Below are positions 18,033 through 26,882 of a DNA stretch of 64,000 bases, piece after piece. The notes under the pieces are model-generated. The model was not told the DNA's origin, searched no databases, and saw only the letters and a program-made list of their open reading frames with translations. Origin of the DNA: Bacillota bacterium (GTDB taxonomy: Bacteria > Bacillota > Desulfotomaculia > Desulfotomaculales > Ammonificaceae); assembly GCA_040755295.1 (NCBI GenBank), contig JBFMBK010000010.1, forward strand, positions 42,313 through 106,312, given 5' to 3'. The position numbers were made by a program, and so were the translations under genes. Positions within the stretch are counted from its first letter, which is position 1, and every line of letters starts with the position of its first letter.

Positions 18033-18392
18033 CTATTCCAACCGGTATTCTTCCCTCATTTTCTGAAGGCGCACGAAGGTCGGCGGATCGATTTGTTCCA
18101 AAAGAGGAAAGTCTATTCGCCCGAGAAGTTGCTTTAGTGCGATGCCGCGGACCATCCATTGATAGTAATGACGACCACCATGATGGTATGGGCCGTAAAG
18201 TCTTGACCCCGGAACAACCTCCAGTAACCATAAAAACAGCGACTCATGCCGCGCATGCATCCGGATAGTAACCTGGGCCTGCCGGCCGTCGCCGCCGAAA
18301 TGCCCCTCCCCGATCAACAATCCGAGCAACACTCCGCCGACAAAACCGTCCCTGCCGTCGTCCGTTTCACGGTTATGTTTCACGTGGAGCAT
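18033..18392 (-). CDS. LAGLIDADG-like ORF next to parB
   Basis: The 119-residue product contains FVGGVLLGLLIGEGHFGGDG (about 17-36), a LAGLIDADG-type motif with its acidic residue, followed by VTIRMHARHESLFLWLLEVV. Only one motif is present, so an active form would need to dimerise. It could instead be a domesticated DNA-binding relic. The first codons (MLHVKH) are encoded by a parS site, and its ATG is 13 bases after the parB stop, without a clear Shine-Dalgarno site. No intron or intein host is visible around it. Confidence 0.65.
   Translation of the reverse strand: MLHVKHNRETDDGRDGFVGGVLLGLLIGEGHFGGDGRQAQVTIRMHARHESLFLWLLEVVPGSRLYGPYHHGGRHYYQWMVRGIALKQLLGRIDFPLLEQIDPPTFVRLQKMREEYRLE
18376..18391. 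promoter_or_regulatory. parS: parS centromere site 1
   Basis: TGTTTCACGTGGAGCA differs at two positions from the 16-base consensus TGTTTCACGTGAAACA. It lies within the first six codons of the LAGLIDADG-like ORF. Confidence 0.88.
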
Positions 18393-18404
18393 ACTGTTTC
18401 ACCG

Positions 18405-19277
18405 TCATGTTTCACGTGAAGCATTCTTTTTCAGTGTAAACCTTTTTGCAAACGCCATTATTTCTTCGCGGCTCCGGAAGTATATTTCCACCCGCCACCG
18501 CCGGCGCGAAGGCCTTACCGCCACCTTCGTTCCGAGCGTCGATGAAATTTTCTCTGTCGCTTCGGCAAGTCCCTCGTCGGTCACCGCGGTCTCTTTTGCC
18601 GGACTTTTATCATCCTTGGCTTTGCCCCAGCGTCTGACGACCGCCTCTACGTCCCGAACCGATAATTGTTGTGCCGCAGCCCTGACGGCGATTTCCTCCT
18701 GAATCGCGGGCTCGGAAACGGCCAGCAGCGCCCTTGCGTGACCCGCTGACAGATCGCCCTTCCTCAGCATCTGCAAAACCCGCGGGGGGAGGCTTAAAAG
18801 CCTCAGGGCATTCCCCACCGCAGCGCGGCTTCTTCCTACCCGCCTGGCGGCCTCCTCATGTGTCAGCCTAAACTCTTCTATCAACCTTTGATAGGCGATC
18901 GCCTCCTCCAGCGGATTGAGGTCTTCGCGCTGAATGTTTTCAACCAATATCGCGCAGGCGGTCTTTTCGTCGTCGTATTCGCGGATCAGCGCGGGAACCG
19001 TCTCCCACCCCAGCAACCGGCATGCCCTCCATCGCCTTTCTCCGGCTACCAGTTCATAGCCTTCCCCTGCCGGCCTAACAACTATCGGCTGCAGAAGCCC
19101 ATGTTCTTTTATCGAAGCCGCCAGTTCCTGAATCCCCGCTTCCTCCCAGGTTTCACGCGGCTGCCGGGCGTTCGGTCGTATCAATTTTATCTTGATCCGC
19201 CGAAGTTCTTCGCCTCCCTCCGGCAGTACCGGAATCAGCGCGTCCAGCCCCCGCCCGAGTCCTCTTGTTTTAGCCAT
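18405..19277 (-). CDS. parB: Chromosome partitioning protein ParB (Spo0J)
   Basis: The 290-residue protein starts MAKTRGLGRGLDALIP. It carries the ParB N-terminal CTPase-type domain (about 28-120, ELVAGERRWRACRLLG, with the GERRxRA motif), then a helix-turn-helix (TQEEAARRVGRSRAAVGN-like, near 140-160) and a C-terminal dimerisation domain. It loads on parS, spreads and helps segregate origins. The start overlaps the parA stop by eight bases. Its last codons (ASRET, stop) are made from the second parS site. Confidence 0.97.
   Translation of the reverse strand: MAKTRGLGRGLDALIPVLPEGGEELRRIKIKLIRPNARQPRETWEEAGIQELAASIKEHGLLQPIVVRPAGEGYELVAGERRWRACRLLGWETVPALIREYDDEKTACAILVENIQREDLNPLEEAIAYQRLIEEFRLTHEEAARRVGRSRAAVGNALRLLSLPPRVLQMLRKGDLSAGHARALLAVSEPAIQEEIAVRAAAQQLSVRDVEAVVRRWGKAKDDKSPAKETAVTDEGLAEATEKISSTLGTKVAVRPSRRRWRVEIYFRSREEIMAFAKRFTLKKNASRET
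18408..18423. promoter_or_regulatory. parS: parS centromere site 2
   Basis: TGTTTCACGTGAAGCA differs at one position from consensus. It covers the stop codon and last codons of parB and is 32 bases from site 1. Between them a partial TGTTTCACCGTCA also occurs. Confidence 0.92.
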
Positions 19278-20079
19278 GACCTGCCACTTCCTTTGCAAGT
19301 TCGCTGTAAACCTCAGCACCCCGGCTTTTAGGGTCATACACGACGACCGGTTTCCCGTGACTTGGAGCTTCGCTCAGCCTGACATTACGCGGAATGATCG
19401 TTCGATACACCTTCTGGCGAAAGTGTTTCTTTACCTCCTCAACCACCTGGATGGACAGGTTTGTTCGTCCGTCAAACATCGTTAGTAGTACTCCTTCAAT
19501 CTCCAGGCTTGAGTTCAGTCGCTTTTGAACTAACTGAATAGTATTTGAAAGGTGCCCCAGCCCTTCCAGCGCATAATACTCACACTGGATCGGGATAAGA
19601 ACGGTGTCGGCGGCGGTCAATGCGTTCAGGGTTAACAGCCCTAAAGAAGGCGGACAGTCGATCAGCGTAAAGTCATACTCTTCCCGAATACCCGCCAGAC
19701 TTCGTCGCAGTACTGTTTCCCGGCCCTGGACGCTTACCAGTTCCACCTCTGCGCCGGCCAAACTAAGCGTTGCCGGCACCACGTCGAGCCCTTTTACGGA
19801 AGGGCAAGGCGCCATCACCGCTTTTATGGAACGATTGTGTATCAGCACGTCGTACAGCGATTTCGCTTCAGCCGCCTCAACCCCCAACCCGCTGGTGGCA
19901 TTTGCCTGGGGGTCCGCGTCTATTATCAGAACCCTTAACCCCGCAATCGCCAGACAGGCGCCAAGGTTAACCACGGTAGTGGTCTTTGCCACCCCTCCCT
20001 TTTGGTTGGCGATAGCAATTACCTTGCCCAATCCTTTTTGTCCGCCTTTCTTTTCTCCCTTTTGTCGCCAAACTTTCAT
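19270..20079 (-). CDS. parA: Chromosome partitioning ATPase ParA (Soj)
   Basis: The 269-residue ParA has the deviant Walker A motif NQKGGVAKTTT near residues 24-34, VLIIDADPQANATSGLG, and FTLIDCPPSLGLLTLNAL as Walker B. It partners with ParB at parS and influences DnaA activity in relatives. The first 16 residues are Lys/Gly-rich and unusual; a TTG at 20031 could be the true start and would give a standard MGKVIAIANQKGG-type N-terminus. It overlaps parB. Confidence 0.96.
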   Translation of the reverse strand: MKVWRQKGEKKGGQKGLGKVIAIANQKGGVAKTTTVVNLGACLAIAGLRVLIIDADPQANATSGLGVEAAEAKSLYDVLIHNRSIKAVMAPCPSVKGLDVVPATLSLAGAEVELVSVQGRETVLRRSLAGIREEYDFTLIDCPPSLGLLTLNALTAADTVLIPIQCEYYALEGLGHLSNTIQLVQKRLNSSLEIEGVLLTMFDGRTNLSIQVVEEVKKHFRQKVYRTIIPRNVRLSEAPSHGKPVVVYDPKSRGAEVYSELAKEVAGHG

Positions 20080-20118
20080 GTATTATTCCACAACCCCGAC
20101 GCAAAATCCTGCCATTTC

Positions 20119-20835
20119 TTAAATAGGCTTTTTGTGGGGAATCCCTGCCCGGCGCGGATACCCGTCAGGCGTGTTTACGGTTTTTCTGATAATAATTAAA
20201 AGTCGCTTTTCCCCGCAAATCGGCAGCACGTATTCAATTTGGGTCTCTAATACTCCCCCGAGGGTTTCTATTGCCTTCCTGGATTCTTCTATTTCCTCTT
20301 TTGCTTTCGGCCCCTTGTACGCAATAACCGCTCCCCCTACACCGGCAAAGGGAACGGTGCACTCGGACAATATCCTCAGCGGCGCTACCGCTCTCGCCGT
20401 CACCAGATCAAACCCTTCCCGGTAACCCTCCCGGCGCCCGAGTTCTTCCGCCCTGCCCCAGATTACGGTGCAGTTTTTAAGATGCAGGCCTTCCACCACT
20501 TCCCGCATATACTCCGTCTTTTTCCTGACCGCCTCGAGCAAGACAACTTGCAATCCGGGATTTGCAATACCGAGAGGAATCCCCGGGAAGCCGGCGCCGC
20601 TGCCGACATCAATTAACCGTTTGCCACCGTTGAAATCAACCCAGCGCATCACCGCAACCGCGTCCACAAAGTGCTTCACGGCTACATCCACCGGGTCTTT
20701 AAGCCCGGTAAGGTTGACTCTTTCCGCCGCGGCTTTCAATTTCCCGTAGCAGGCGCAAAAAAGCGCCTCCTCTTCCGGCCGGAGCGCGATGCCAATGCCT
20801 TTCACACCCTTTTGGAGCGCTTCCTCGAAATCCAT
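20119..20835 (-). CDS. rsmG: 16S rRNA (guanine527-N7)-methyltransferase
   Basis: The 238-residue enzyme has the SAM-binding block RLIDVGSGAGFPGIPLGIA near residues 70-88. The preceding NLTGLKDPVDVAVKHFVDAV is typical of RsmG (GidB), and VTARAVAPL is the later conserved motif. It methylates G527 of 16S rRNA. It follows mnmG at 56 bases and precedes parA, the classical gid-par order. Confidence 0.96.
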   Translation of the reverse strand: MDFEEALQKGVKGIGIALRPEEEALFCACYGKLKAAAERVNLTGLKDPVDVAVKHFVDAVAVMRWVDFNGGKRLIDVGSGAGFPGIPLGIANPGLQVVLLEAVRKKTEYMREVVEGLHLKNCTVIWGRAEELGRREGYREGFDLVTARAVAPLRILSECTVPFAGVGGAVIAYKGPKAKEEIEESRKAIETLGGVLETQIEYVLPICGEKRLLIIIRKTVNTPDGYPRRAGIPHKKPI

Positions 20836-20847
20836 TTGCTCTCCTCA

Positions 20848-20878
20848 GAAAATAGTACTTCTCTCGTGAGGCGCGGCG
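20848..20878. repeat. 31-bp interspersed motif, copy 2
   Basis: Matches 3808-3838 at about 27 of 31 positions (GAAAATAGTACTTCT and GGCGCGGCG conserved). It lies between mnmG and rsmG, just upstream of the rsmG start. Confidence 0.6.
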
Positions 20879-20891
20879 CCTGAAATAGTTT

Positions 20892-22769
20892 TTAATGGGG
20901 AATCTTGTCCCTTTTAAGATGTTTCAGATAAACAACCAGGACCGCGATATCCCCGCTGGAAATACCGCTGATTCTTGCCGCCTGACCCACCGACGCCGGC
21001 TGCACTCGCTTCAGCTTCTCTCTTCCCTCGTTGGAAAGTCCCCTGACATCGCCGTAATCGATTCCGGGAGGCAGCCGTTTGCTCTCCATCTTGCGGAAAC
21101 GCTCCACTTCGGCCGTCTGCTGTTTTATATACCCTTCGTATTTTATCCGGTTCTCTACTTCGCACGATACGTCTGCCGGCACATTCTCCGGCGGGTCTCC
21201 TTCCCGAGCAACATCTGCGTAACTTATCTCGGGGCGCCGCAACAATTCCATCGGCGTACGCGGTCTGTTCGGCGCTTCAATTCCTTTTCTTTCGAAAATC
21301 CGTGCCACCGCTTCCACCGGCAGGATCATCGTCTTCAACCTGGCGATTTCCTTCTCGATCGCCTCTTGCCGCTGCAGGAAGGACGCGTAACGTTTGTCGC
21401 CTACAAGCCCTACGCGCCGACCCTTTTCCGTCAGCCGCAGGTCGGCGTTGTCCTGCCTTAAGAGAAGCCGGTATTCCGCCCTCGCCGTCAGCAGACGGTA
21501 CGGCTCTTCCGCGCCTTTGGTGACCAGGTCGTCGATTAATACTCCCGTATAGCCTTCGTCCCTGCCGATGAAGAACGGCTCTTCGTTCTTCAGGTACAGG
21601 ACCGCGTTGATGCCCGCCATTACCCCTTGCGCCGCCGCCTCTTCATACCCGGATGTCCCGTTGATCTGCCCGGCGAGGAAAAGTCCCGCAATTCCCTTTA
21701 CCGCCAGGGCCGGTGTCAGCTGCGTGGGTAGAACGTAGTCGTATTCAATCGCGTAGCCCGCCCGTGTAATCACCGCGGTTTCCAGTCCCGGAACCGTGCG
21801 CAGCATCGCCGCCTGGACGTCTTCCGGAAGGCTGGTACTCATCCCCTGGATGTACATCTCTATGGACCCCCTGCCTTCCGGCTCCACAAAAACCTGATGG
21901 CGATCCCGGTTAAACCGCACGACCTTGTCCTCTATCGATGGACAGTATCGCGGGCCCCTGCCCTCAATCACCCCTAAAAACAGCGGTGACCGGTCAAGGT
22001 TCTCCCGTATAATCCTGTGTGTTTCCTCTGTCGTGTACGTAAGCCAGCACGGTTCCTGGTCCTCAATCCGGCACTCCCTGAGGAAGGAAAGCGAGGGGGG
22101 ATCGGCATCACCGTGCTGGGGCGCCATTTTCCCAAAATCAATCGTCCGCCGGTCAATCCGCGCCGGGGTCCCGGTTTTAAAACGCCCTACGGCCAGCCCT
22201 AAATCCCTCAGGCTCAGGGCTAATCCGACCGCCGGAAGCTGTCCGTTTGGCGCTCCGTCATACGCCACGTCCCCCACCACGATCCGGGAGCGGAGGTACG
22301 TCCCCGTGGTAACCACCAGGGCACGCGCCGAAAAGAACGCTCCCGTTTCGATTTCCACCCCCCGGATGCCGTCGCCTTCTGTTATTATGCGCTCCACACG
22401 CGCCTGCCGAAGATGAAGGTTGGGTTCCAGCTCCAGAACCCGCCGCATCTCCAACTGGTACTTCTGTTTGTCGGTTTGCGCCCGCAAAGCTCGCACCGCC
22501 GGCCCTTTGCCGGTGTTCAGGAGACGCACCTGAATCGCCGCCCGGTCGGTATTCAGAGCCATCTCTCCCCCGAGGGCGTCCACCTCTCTCACCAGATGCC
22601 CCTTTGCAGGCCCGCCGATGGCGGGATTGCACGGCATAAGCGCCACATAATCCATGTTCAGCGTCAACAGGAGCGTGCTCATCCCCATCCGGGCGGCCGC
22701 GAGGGCTGCCTCACACCCTGCATGTCCCGCTCCCACCACTATAACGTCATACCTTCCCGCTGGATACAC
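20892..22769 (-). CDS. mnmG: tRNA uridine-5-carboxymethylaminomethyl modification enzyme MnmG
   Basis: The 625-residue FAD enzyme begins with [21 protein letters not shown] (residues 9-29). It has [18 protein letters not shown] and [17 protein letters not shown], all GidA/MnmG signatures. Together with MnmE it modifies the wobble uridine of several tRNAs. mnmE lies 125 bases upstream across a family B repeat and would normally be cotranscribed. Confidence 0.97.
   Translation of the reverse strand: MYPAGRYDVIVVGAGHAGCEAALAAARMGMSTLLLTLNMDYVALMPCNPAIGGPAKGHLVREVDALGGEMALNTDRAAIQVRLLNTGKGPAVRALRAQTDKQKYQLEMRRVLELEPNLHLRQARVERIITEGDGIRGVEIETGAFFSARALVVTTGTYLRSRIVVGDVAYDGAPNGQLPAVGLALSLRDLGLAVGRFKTGTPARIDRRTIDFGKMAPQHGDADPPSLSFLRECRIEDQEPCWLTYTTEETHRIIRENLDRSPLFLGVIEGRGPRYCPSIEDKVVRFNRDRHQVFVEPEGRGSIEMYIQGMSTSLPEDVQAAMLRTVPGLETAVITRAGYAIEYDYVLPTQLTPALAVKGIAGLFLAGQINGTSGYEEAAAQGVMAGINAVLYLKNEEPFFIGRDEGYTGVLIDDLVTKGAEEPYRLLTARAEYRLLLRQDNADLRLTEKGRRVGLVGDKRYASFLQRQEAIEKEIARLKTMILPVEAVARIFERKGIEAPNRPRTPMELLRRPEISYADVAREGDPPENVPADVSCEVENRIKYEGYIKQQTAEVERFRKMESKRLPPGIDYGDVRGLSNEGREKLKRVQPASVGQAARISGISSGDIAVLVVYLKHLKRDKIPH
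20893..20940. other. No terminator seen between mnmG and rsmG
   Basis: The 3' end of mnmG and the short spacer before rsmG show no hairpin with a T-run on the minus strand, which supports read-through from mnmG into rsmG, parA and parB. Confidence 0.4.
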
Positions 22770-22801
22770 CCTACCATTTACCCCTTTTCCCGGCGATTGG
22801 A

Positions 22802-22893
22802 TGCAGGAAGTTAGAGGTTAGAACCAAGGAAGAATTCGCTATGCGAATTCTATCAACGATTCCAACTTCCAACCTCCGGCCTCCAACTTCCAA
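22802..22893. repeat. Family B repeat between mnmE and mnmG
   Basis: GAAGTTAGAGGTTAGAACC and CAACTTCCAACCTCCGGCC arms flank an inner GAATTCGCTATGCGAATTC palindrome (about 22833-22851). The element sits inside an otherwise normal operon. Confidence 0.75.
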
Positions 22894-22894
22894 G

Positions 22895-24277
22895 TTACTT
22901 ACCCACGCAAAAATCTCTGAAGATTGCTTCTATAACGTCTTCCGTAACGTTTTCGCCGGTGATTTCGCCCAGGGCGGTAATCCCCGCCCGCAGGTCGAGG
23001 CTGATCAGGTCCTCCGGAAACCCTGATTTTAACCCCGACGCGGCCGCCTCCACCCCGTCTACAAAACCGCCGATCGCTTCGGCGTGTCTTATCCGGCTTA
23101 CCACCACTTCTTCCGGCCTCAAAACGGCTCCCTGAAAAACCTTTTCGCACACTGCCCGCCGTAGTTGGTCAAGTCCGTGACCCGTAAGCGCCGAGATGAA
23201 TACCGCCGGAGAGTCCCCCGCCAGTGATTTAATCTCTCCCCGGTTGACATTAATCTGTCCGACGTCTGTTTTGTTCACCACCACTATCCGCTGCCGGTCC
23301 CTGCTGGCGGAAAACACCGCTTCGTCCTCTTTGGTGACGCCGGTTACGGCATCGAGCACCACAAGAACCAGTTGCGCGCCGGCGAGAGCCTCCCTCGCGC
23401 GGGCAACACCCATCCTCTCCACCTCTTCGACGGCCTCCCGTATCCCGGCCGTGTCCACCACCCGCAGAGGTATTCCTTCGACATTAATGATTTCTTCGAT
23501 CACGTCTCTTGTGGTCCCGGGTACGTCCGTGACAATCGCCTTCTCCTTGCCGGTCAGCGCGTTTAAAATTGACGATTTCCCTACATTCGCTTTCCCCGCG
23601 AGCACCGTTGTGATGCCGTCGCGGTAAACGGCCCCGGCTTCCGCGTTTTCTAGAAGCGTCTTTCCCTTTAATAGTAAACTTTCAAGCCCTGATACCAGTT
23701 CTTCGGCGTCCGGGCCCGGGACATCCTCGGGAAAATCAATGCCCGCTTCCACCGCGCTTAAAAGCGCTACCGCTTCCCGCCTTAATTCCCGCACCTTTTC
23801 GGTCAGCCTTCCTTGAAGCTGTGACTGAGCCACCCGGAGCCCTTCCTCCGTTACCGCCCTTATAACGTCCAGCACCGCTTCGGCCTGGCACAGATCAATC
23901 CTTCCGCCTAAAAATGCGCGCATTGAAAACTCACCGGGGCCGGCCAGTCTTGCACCGGCGCTCATCAAAGCCTCAAGAACCTTCCGCACGGCTACGATAC
24001 CGCCGTGACAGTTGAACTCAACCACATCCTCGGTGGTATAACTGTAAGGCGAGCGCATTAAAGAAAGAAGGACCTCATCGATTATCGTCCCGTCCCGGGG
24101 GTCAACAGCGATCCCGTAAACAAGGCGATACCCGGGTCCTTTCGCCCATCCCCGGTTTTTCTTCGGCCTAAAAACCTTTTCTGCCAGTGGGACCGCTTCC
24201 GGCCCACTTAACCTGACTATTCCTATTCCTCCCTCTCCGAGAGGGGTTGAAATGGCGACGATAGTGTCTTCTTCCAC
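22895..24277 (-). CDS. mnmE: tRNA modification GTPase MnmE
   Basis: The 460-residue protein has an N-terminal folate-binding domain (to about 120). A GTPase domain inserted in a helical domain carries AGKANVGKSSILNAL (about 228-242), TDVPGTTRD and NKTDV. The C-terminal CVGK motif (FCVGK end) is required for activity. It partners with MnmG on tRNA wobble uridine. Length and motifs are normal. Confidence 0.97.
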   Translation of the reverse strand: MEEDTIVAISTPLGEGGIGIVRLSGPEAVPLAEKVFRPKKNRGWAKGPGYRLVYGIAVDPRDGTIIDEVLLSLMRSPYSYTTEDVVEFNCHGGIVAVRKVLEALMSAGARLAGPGEFSMRAFLGGRIDLCQAEAVLDVIRAVTEEGLRVAQSQLQGRLTEKVRELRREAVALLSAVEAGIDFPEDVPGPDAEELVSGLESLLLKGKTLLENAEAGAVYRDGITTVLAGKANVGKSSILNALTGKEKAIVTDVPGTTRDVIEEIINVEGIPLRVVDTAGIREAVEEVERMGVARAREALAGAQLVLVVLDAVTGVTKEDEAVFSASRDRQRIVVVNKTDVGQINVNRGEIKSLAGDSPAVFISALTGHGLDQLRRAVCEKVFQGAVLRPEEVVVSRIRHAEAIGGFVDGVEAAASGLKSGFPEDLISLDLRAGITALGEITGENVTEDVIEAIFRDFCVGK

Positions 24278-24297
24278 CGTACCACCCGCCTAATTTT

Positions 24298-24341
24298 GGA
24301 GGTGAGATGTAAGAAGCACCTCTCACTTCCCAATTGCTTGT
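24298..24341. repeat. Short family B repeat upstream of mnmE
   Basis: GGAGGTGAGATGTAAGAAG followed by CACCTCTCACTTCCCAATT forms a compact inverted pair. Confidence 0.55.
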
Positions 24342-24423
24342 TTCTATCCGCGCTCCGTCAAAACATCAACGTGGTTTACAGAACATTTTCCCGCAACGTG
24401 CCATAGATTTTATTTTCCTGTGA

Positions 24424-24472
24424 AAAAAAAAGACGCCGACGGCTTCTTTTTTGCATCACTACCCGGCGTCGC
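24424..24472 (-). terminator. Terminator of the rpmH/rnpA-yidD-yidC-jag operon
   Basis: On the minus strand GACGCCG (24464-24470) pairs with CGGCGTC (24432-24438) across a loop, and a run of nine T follows. It lies just after the jag stop codon. Confidence 0.8.
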
Positions 24473-24493
24473 CGCTCTGCAACAAACTTTTGT

Positions 24494-25114
24494 TCACTTC
24501 CGCGGAGAGATAACTATCTTTCTGTAAGGCTCTTCCCCTTCGCTAAACGTATAGATATCCTCCCGCTCCTTGAGCGCCATATGTATTACACGCCGTTCCT
24601 GCGGGTTCATCGGCTCCAGCACAACGTTTCTCCCGCGGCGTTTAGCCTTCTCGGCCAGCTTGTGCGCCAGCTCCTGCAGGGTTTCCTCCCGTTTTTTTCT
24701 ATATCCCCCTACGTCTATCTGCACTCTCTTCTTGTCCTCGTCGCCGCGGTTGATGGACAGGCTCACCAGGTATTGCAGCGCGTTCAACGTTTCTCCTCTT
24801 CTCCCTATAAGCACACCCAGCTTTTCACCGTTGATCTCAATGTTGACACACCCGTCATCTTCCTGATAGGTGACGTCGCCTTCCAGCTCCATCGCATCGA
24901 TTACTTGTTTTAAAAGGCCCGCCGCTTTCATGCCCGATGATTCTTTCATCATTACCCTGACAACGGCTGGTTTCGCCCCTAAGAAGCCAAAGATCCCTTT
25001 GGCGGGCTCACTGACAACCTCAACCGTCACACAATCTATCTCTGTCTTTAGTTCGGTAAGCGCGGCTCTTACCGCCTCGTCAACGGTTTTACCGCTTTTC
25101 ACCACTTCCTTCAC
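24494..25114 (-). CDS. jag: RNA-binding protein Jag/KhpB (SpoIIIJ-associated)
   Basis: The 206-residue protein has an N-terminal Jag domain (VKEVVKSGKTVDEAVRAAL), a central KH domain (KLGVLIGRRGETLNALQYL, about 105-125) and a C-terminal R3H domain (ERRVIHMALKEREDIYTFSEG). The GTG start nine bases after AAGGAGG was chosen over a TTG three bases after it and over upstream extension. It overlaps the yidC end by 26 bases. KhpB binds RNA with KhpA in relatives. Confidence 0.93.
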   Translation of the reverse strand: MKEVVKSGKTVDEAVRAALTELKTEIDCVTVEVVSEPAKGIFGFLGAKPAVVRVMMKESSGMKAAGLLKQVIDAMELEGDVTYQEDDGCVNIEINGEKLGVLIGRRGETLNALQYLVSLSINRGDEDKKRVQIDVGGYRKKREETLQELAHKLAEKAKRRGRNVVLEPMNPQERRVIHMALKEREDIYTFSEGEEPYRKIVISPRK

Positions 25115-25802
25115 CCTCAAGGGCCTCCTTCCCAACGGCAAACAGTCGCTTGTTAATGATATACTGCTGTCCCACCCCCAGAACGTTAAAAACCACCCAG
25201 TAGAGCGCAAGCCCGGCCGGGAGCGTCGAACTTATCCACACGAACATTACAGGCATCATTAAAGTCATCATCTGCTGCATCTGTTCCTGCCCGCTGCTCT
25301 GCGGCGTTACTTTCATCTGCCACCAGGTTGTCAAACCCGCCAGGATGGGAAGGATTAAGGTTTCCGGTCTTTCGAAACTACTCTTTTCCGCCAAGTGTAT
25401 GAAGCCCAAAAACTTAAGATGCGCAACCTCAGGCGTTTTAAACAGGTCCAAGAGCGCCCTGTACAGAGCAAAAAGGATCGGCAACTGAATTAGCAACGGC
25501 AAGCAGCCGGCCATCGGATTTACGCCGTGCTCCTTATAAAGCTCCATCATCTTTTGCTGCATTTTTTGCGGATCTTTCTTATGCTTTTGCTGGAGTTCCT
25601 TGATTTTCGGTTGCAGCCGTTGCATAGCAGCCATGGAATGCATCTGCTTGTAATTAAGCGGATAGAGCACACCTTTTACAATAACCGTCAGCAGTATTAT
25701 GGCCAGGCCATAACTCGGCAACCCAACGGCTGCCGTGCCGTTGTACAACATCATTAAAACCCAGGTCATCCCGGCTACCAACCCACCAAACAACTCGCTC
25801 AA
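25089..25802 (-). CDS. yidC: Membrane protein insertase YidC/Oxa1 family
   Basis: The 237-residue protein has about five transmembrane segments and the family block LYPLNYKQMHSMAAMQRLQP near residues 47-66, followed by QQKHKKDPQKMQQKMMELYKEHGVNPMAGCLPLLIQLPI. This is the short Firmicute form without the large periplasmic domain. It inserts membrane proteins and in sporulating relatives (SpoIIIJ) is needed for engulfment-stage signalling. The start is TTG after AGGAGG. Confidence 0.96.
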   Translation of the reverse strand: MSELFGGLVAGMTWVLMMLYNGTAAVGLPSYGLAIILLTVIVKGVLYPLNYKQMHSMAAMQRLQPKIKELQQKHKKDPQKMQQKMMELYKEHGVNPMAGCLPLLIQLPILFALYRALLDLFKTPEVAHLKFLGFIHLAEKSSFERPETLILPILAGLTTWWQMKVTPQSSGQEQMQQMMTLMMPVMFVWISSTLPAGLALYWVVFNVLGVGQQYIINKRLFAVGKEALEGEGSGEKR

Positions 25803-25959
25803 TATTTAGCCTCCTTCGCGTCCATCTCGGCATTTCAAGTGTTAACCCGATCCGTCACGGACAAGTTTAACCTCATTTTCGGCTTTAAAACCATTATTTT
25901 GGAATCTGCGTCTTTCCTTTACCCGGGCTTAAAAAGCAACCTTTATAATACCTGCGCGG

Positions 25960-26169
25960 TCAAGGCACCGGATCATACCCTCCGGGATTGAACGGGTGGC
26001 AACGCAACAGCCGCCGGACAGCCAGCAGGCCTCCGCGGAAGCTCCCGTAACGTGTAATTGCCTCCTCCGCGTATTTTGAACAGGTTGGTTGAAACCGGCA
26101 CCGGGGTATAAGCCAGGGGGAAACCACCAGTTGGTAGAGCCTTATGAGGTTGATCAGTAGCCGCTTCAT
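25960..26169 (-). CDS. yidD: Membrane protein insertion efficiency factor YidD
   Basis: The 69-residue protein contains [20 protein letters not shown], then [15 protein letters not shown] and [18 protein letters not shown], which define YidD. It starts immediately after rnpA with the stop and ATG adjacent. It assists YidC-dependent insertion. Confidence 0.96.
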   Translation of the reverse strand: MKRLLINLIRLYQLVVSPWLIPRCRFQPTCSKYAEEAITRYGSFRGGLLAVRRLLRCHPFNPGGYDPVP

Positions 26170-26658
26170 TCAATCTTCACCTGTGGGTATCTTCAGGGCT
26201 TGTCTAATTACTTTCTGGATCGTTTGGTATTTTTCTTCGCCCGCCGATACCCTGCCGAGCACTACATAGTCGTATCCTTGAATGAACCACCCCGGATTAA
26301 GGCGACACACCTCTCTCAACAGTCTACGCACTCTGTTCCGCTTTACAGCTTTCCCAACTTTTCGGCTGACCGCAAAACCAAGCCTGTACACCGGGAGGTG
26401 ATTCCTCAACTTGTACACAACGATACATCCGGACGATGAAGAGCGCCCCTGTTTAAAAATACGTTCAAAATCCCTTTTCCTTATGGTGCGCCTTGCCGTC
26501 CCTGAACCTTCCTTTATGCGGAAAGTTTCTTTCTTCCTCTTTGTCTTCTCCGACGGATTACGTTCTGCCCTCCGTGTGTGCGCATCCTTTTCATAAAGCC
26601 GTGCACCCGTTTCCGCCGCCTCACCTTCGGTTGATAAGTCCGCTTCAAAAATTCTCAC
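26170..26658 (-). CDS. rnpA: RNase P protein component with N-terminal extension overlapping rpmH
   Basis: The conserved RnpA core begins near residue 57 ([18 protein letters not shown]) and includes [22 protein letters not shown] with the RNR signature. It binds the RNase P RNA for tRNA 5' processing. There is no ATG, GTG or TTG in frame between the GTG at 26658 and the core, so the product is predicted to be 162 residues with a charged 55-residue extension. That extension is read in another frame across the whole of rpmH. The promoter at 26688-26716 would put the transcript start about 20 bases before this GTG. An unconventional start codon nearer the core cannot be excluded. Confidence 0.88.
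   Translation of the reverse strand: MRIFEADLSTEGEAAETGARLYEKDAHTRRAERNPSEKTKRKKETFRIKEGSGTARRTIRKRDFERIFKQGRSSSSGCIVVYKLRNHLPVYRLGFAVSRKVGKAVKRNRVRRLLREVCRLNPGWFIQGYDYVVLGRVSAGEEKYQTIQKVIRQALKIPTGED
26514..26648 (-). CDS. rpmH: 50S ribosomal protein L34, nested inside rnpA
   Basis: Reading the minus strand from a TTG at 26648 gives 44 residues: [18 protein letters not shown], then [20 protein letters not shown] and RKKLSA. This is a full-length, normal L34. A GAGGTGAG Shine-Dalgarno site lies about five bases before the TTG and overlaps the GTG start of rnpA. The whole gene lies inside the rnpA reading frame, ten bases after its start and in a different frame. L34 is normally encoded just upstream of rnpA; here the two are superimposed. 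Confidence 0.95.
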   Translation of the reverse strand: MKRTYQPKVRRRKRVHGFMKRMRTHGGQNVIRRRRQRGRKKLSA

Positions 26659-26687
26659 CTCGCTGCATTCTTGCCAGATTCAGAAAA

Positions 26688-26716
26688 ATTATATCTTACA
26701 CCCACCGGGCGGTCAA
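26688..26716 (-). promoter_or_regulatory. Promoter of the rpmH/rnpA operon
   Basis: On the minus strand TTGACC (26711-26716), a 17-base spacer and a perfect TATAAT (26688-26693) lie about 30 bases upstream of the rnpA GTG. The leader would be very short. Confidence 0.85.
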
Positions 26717-26760
26717 GAAAAAAGCCGGGCCTTACATTTTCTGGAGCCTGAAATCGGCTG

Positions 26761-26789
26761 TTGATAATCGTTTCCTTATCTGCTACGAT
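26761..26789 (+). promoter_or_regulatory. Promoter of dnaA
   Basis: TTGATA (26761-26766), a 17-base spacer and TACGAT (26784-26789) lie about 95 bases upstream of dnaA, before the DnaA boxes, suggesting autoregulation. Confidence 0.65.
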
Positions 26790-26804
26790 TATTAAAACCG
26801 CTGT

Positions 26805-26860
26805 TCTTCTCTATCCACAGCCTGTGAAAAAGACTGTGGATAGAGTTGTGAATCATTGAA
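26805..26860. other. oriC: oriC-associated DnaA-box pair upstream of dnaA
   Basis: CTATCCACA (26811-26819) and TGTGGATAG (26835-26843) form a head-to-head pair with one mismatch each from TTATCCACA. The coding-strand switch falls exactly here. The dnaA-dnaN spacer at 28212-28340 has an AT-rich stretch (TTTTTAATTATTAATAATAC near 28302) that could be the unwinding element, which would make a bipartite origin; this last point is inference. Confidence 0.75.
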
Positions 26861-26882
26861 AATTTCCTAAGGGGGACATAAG

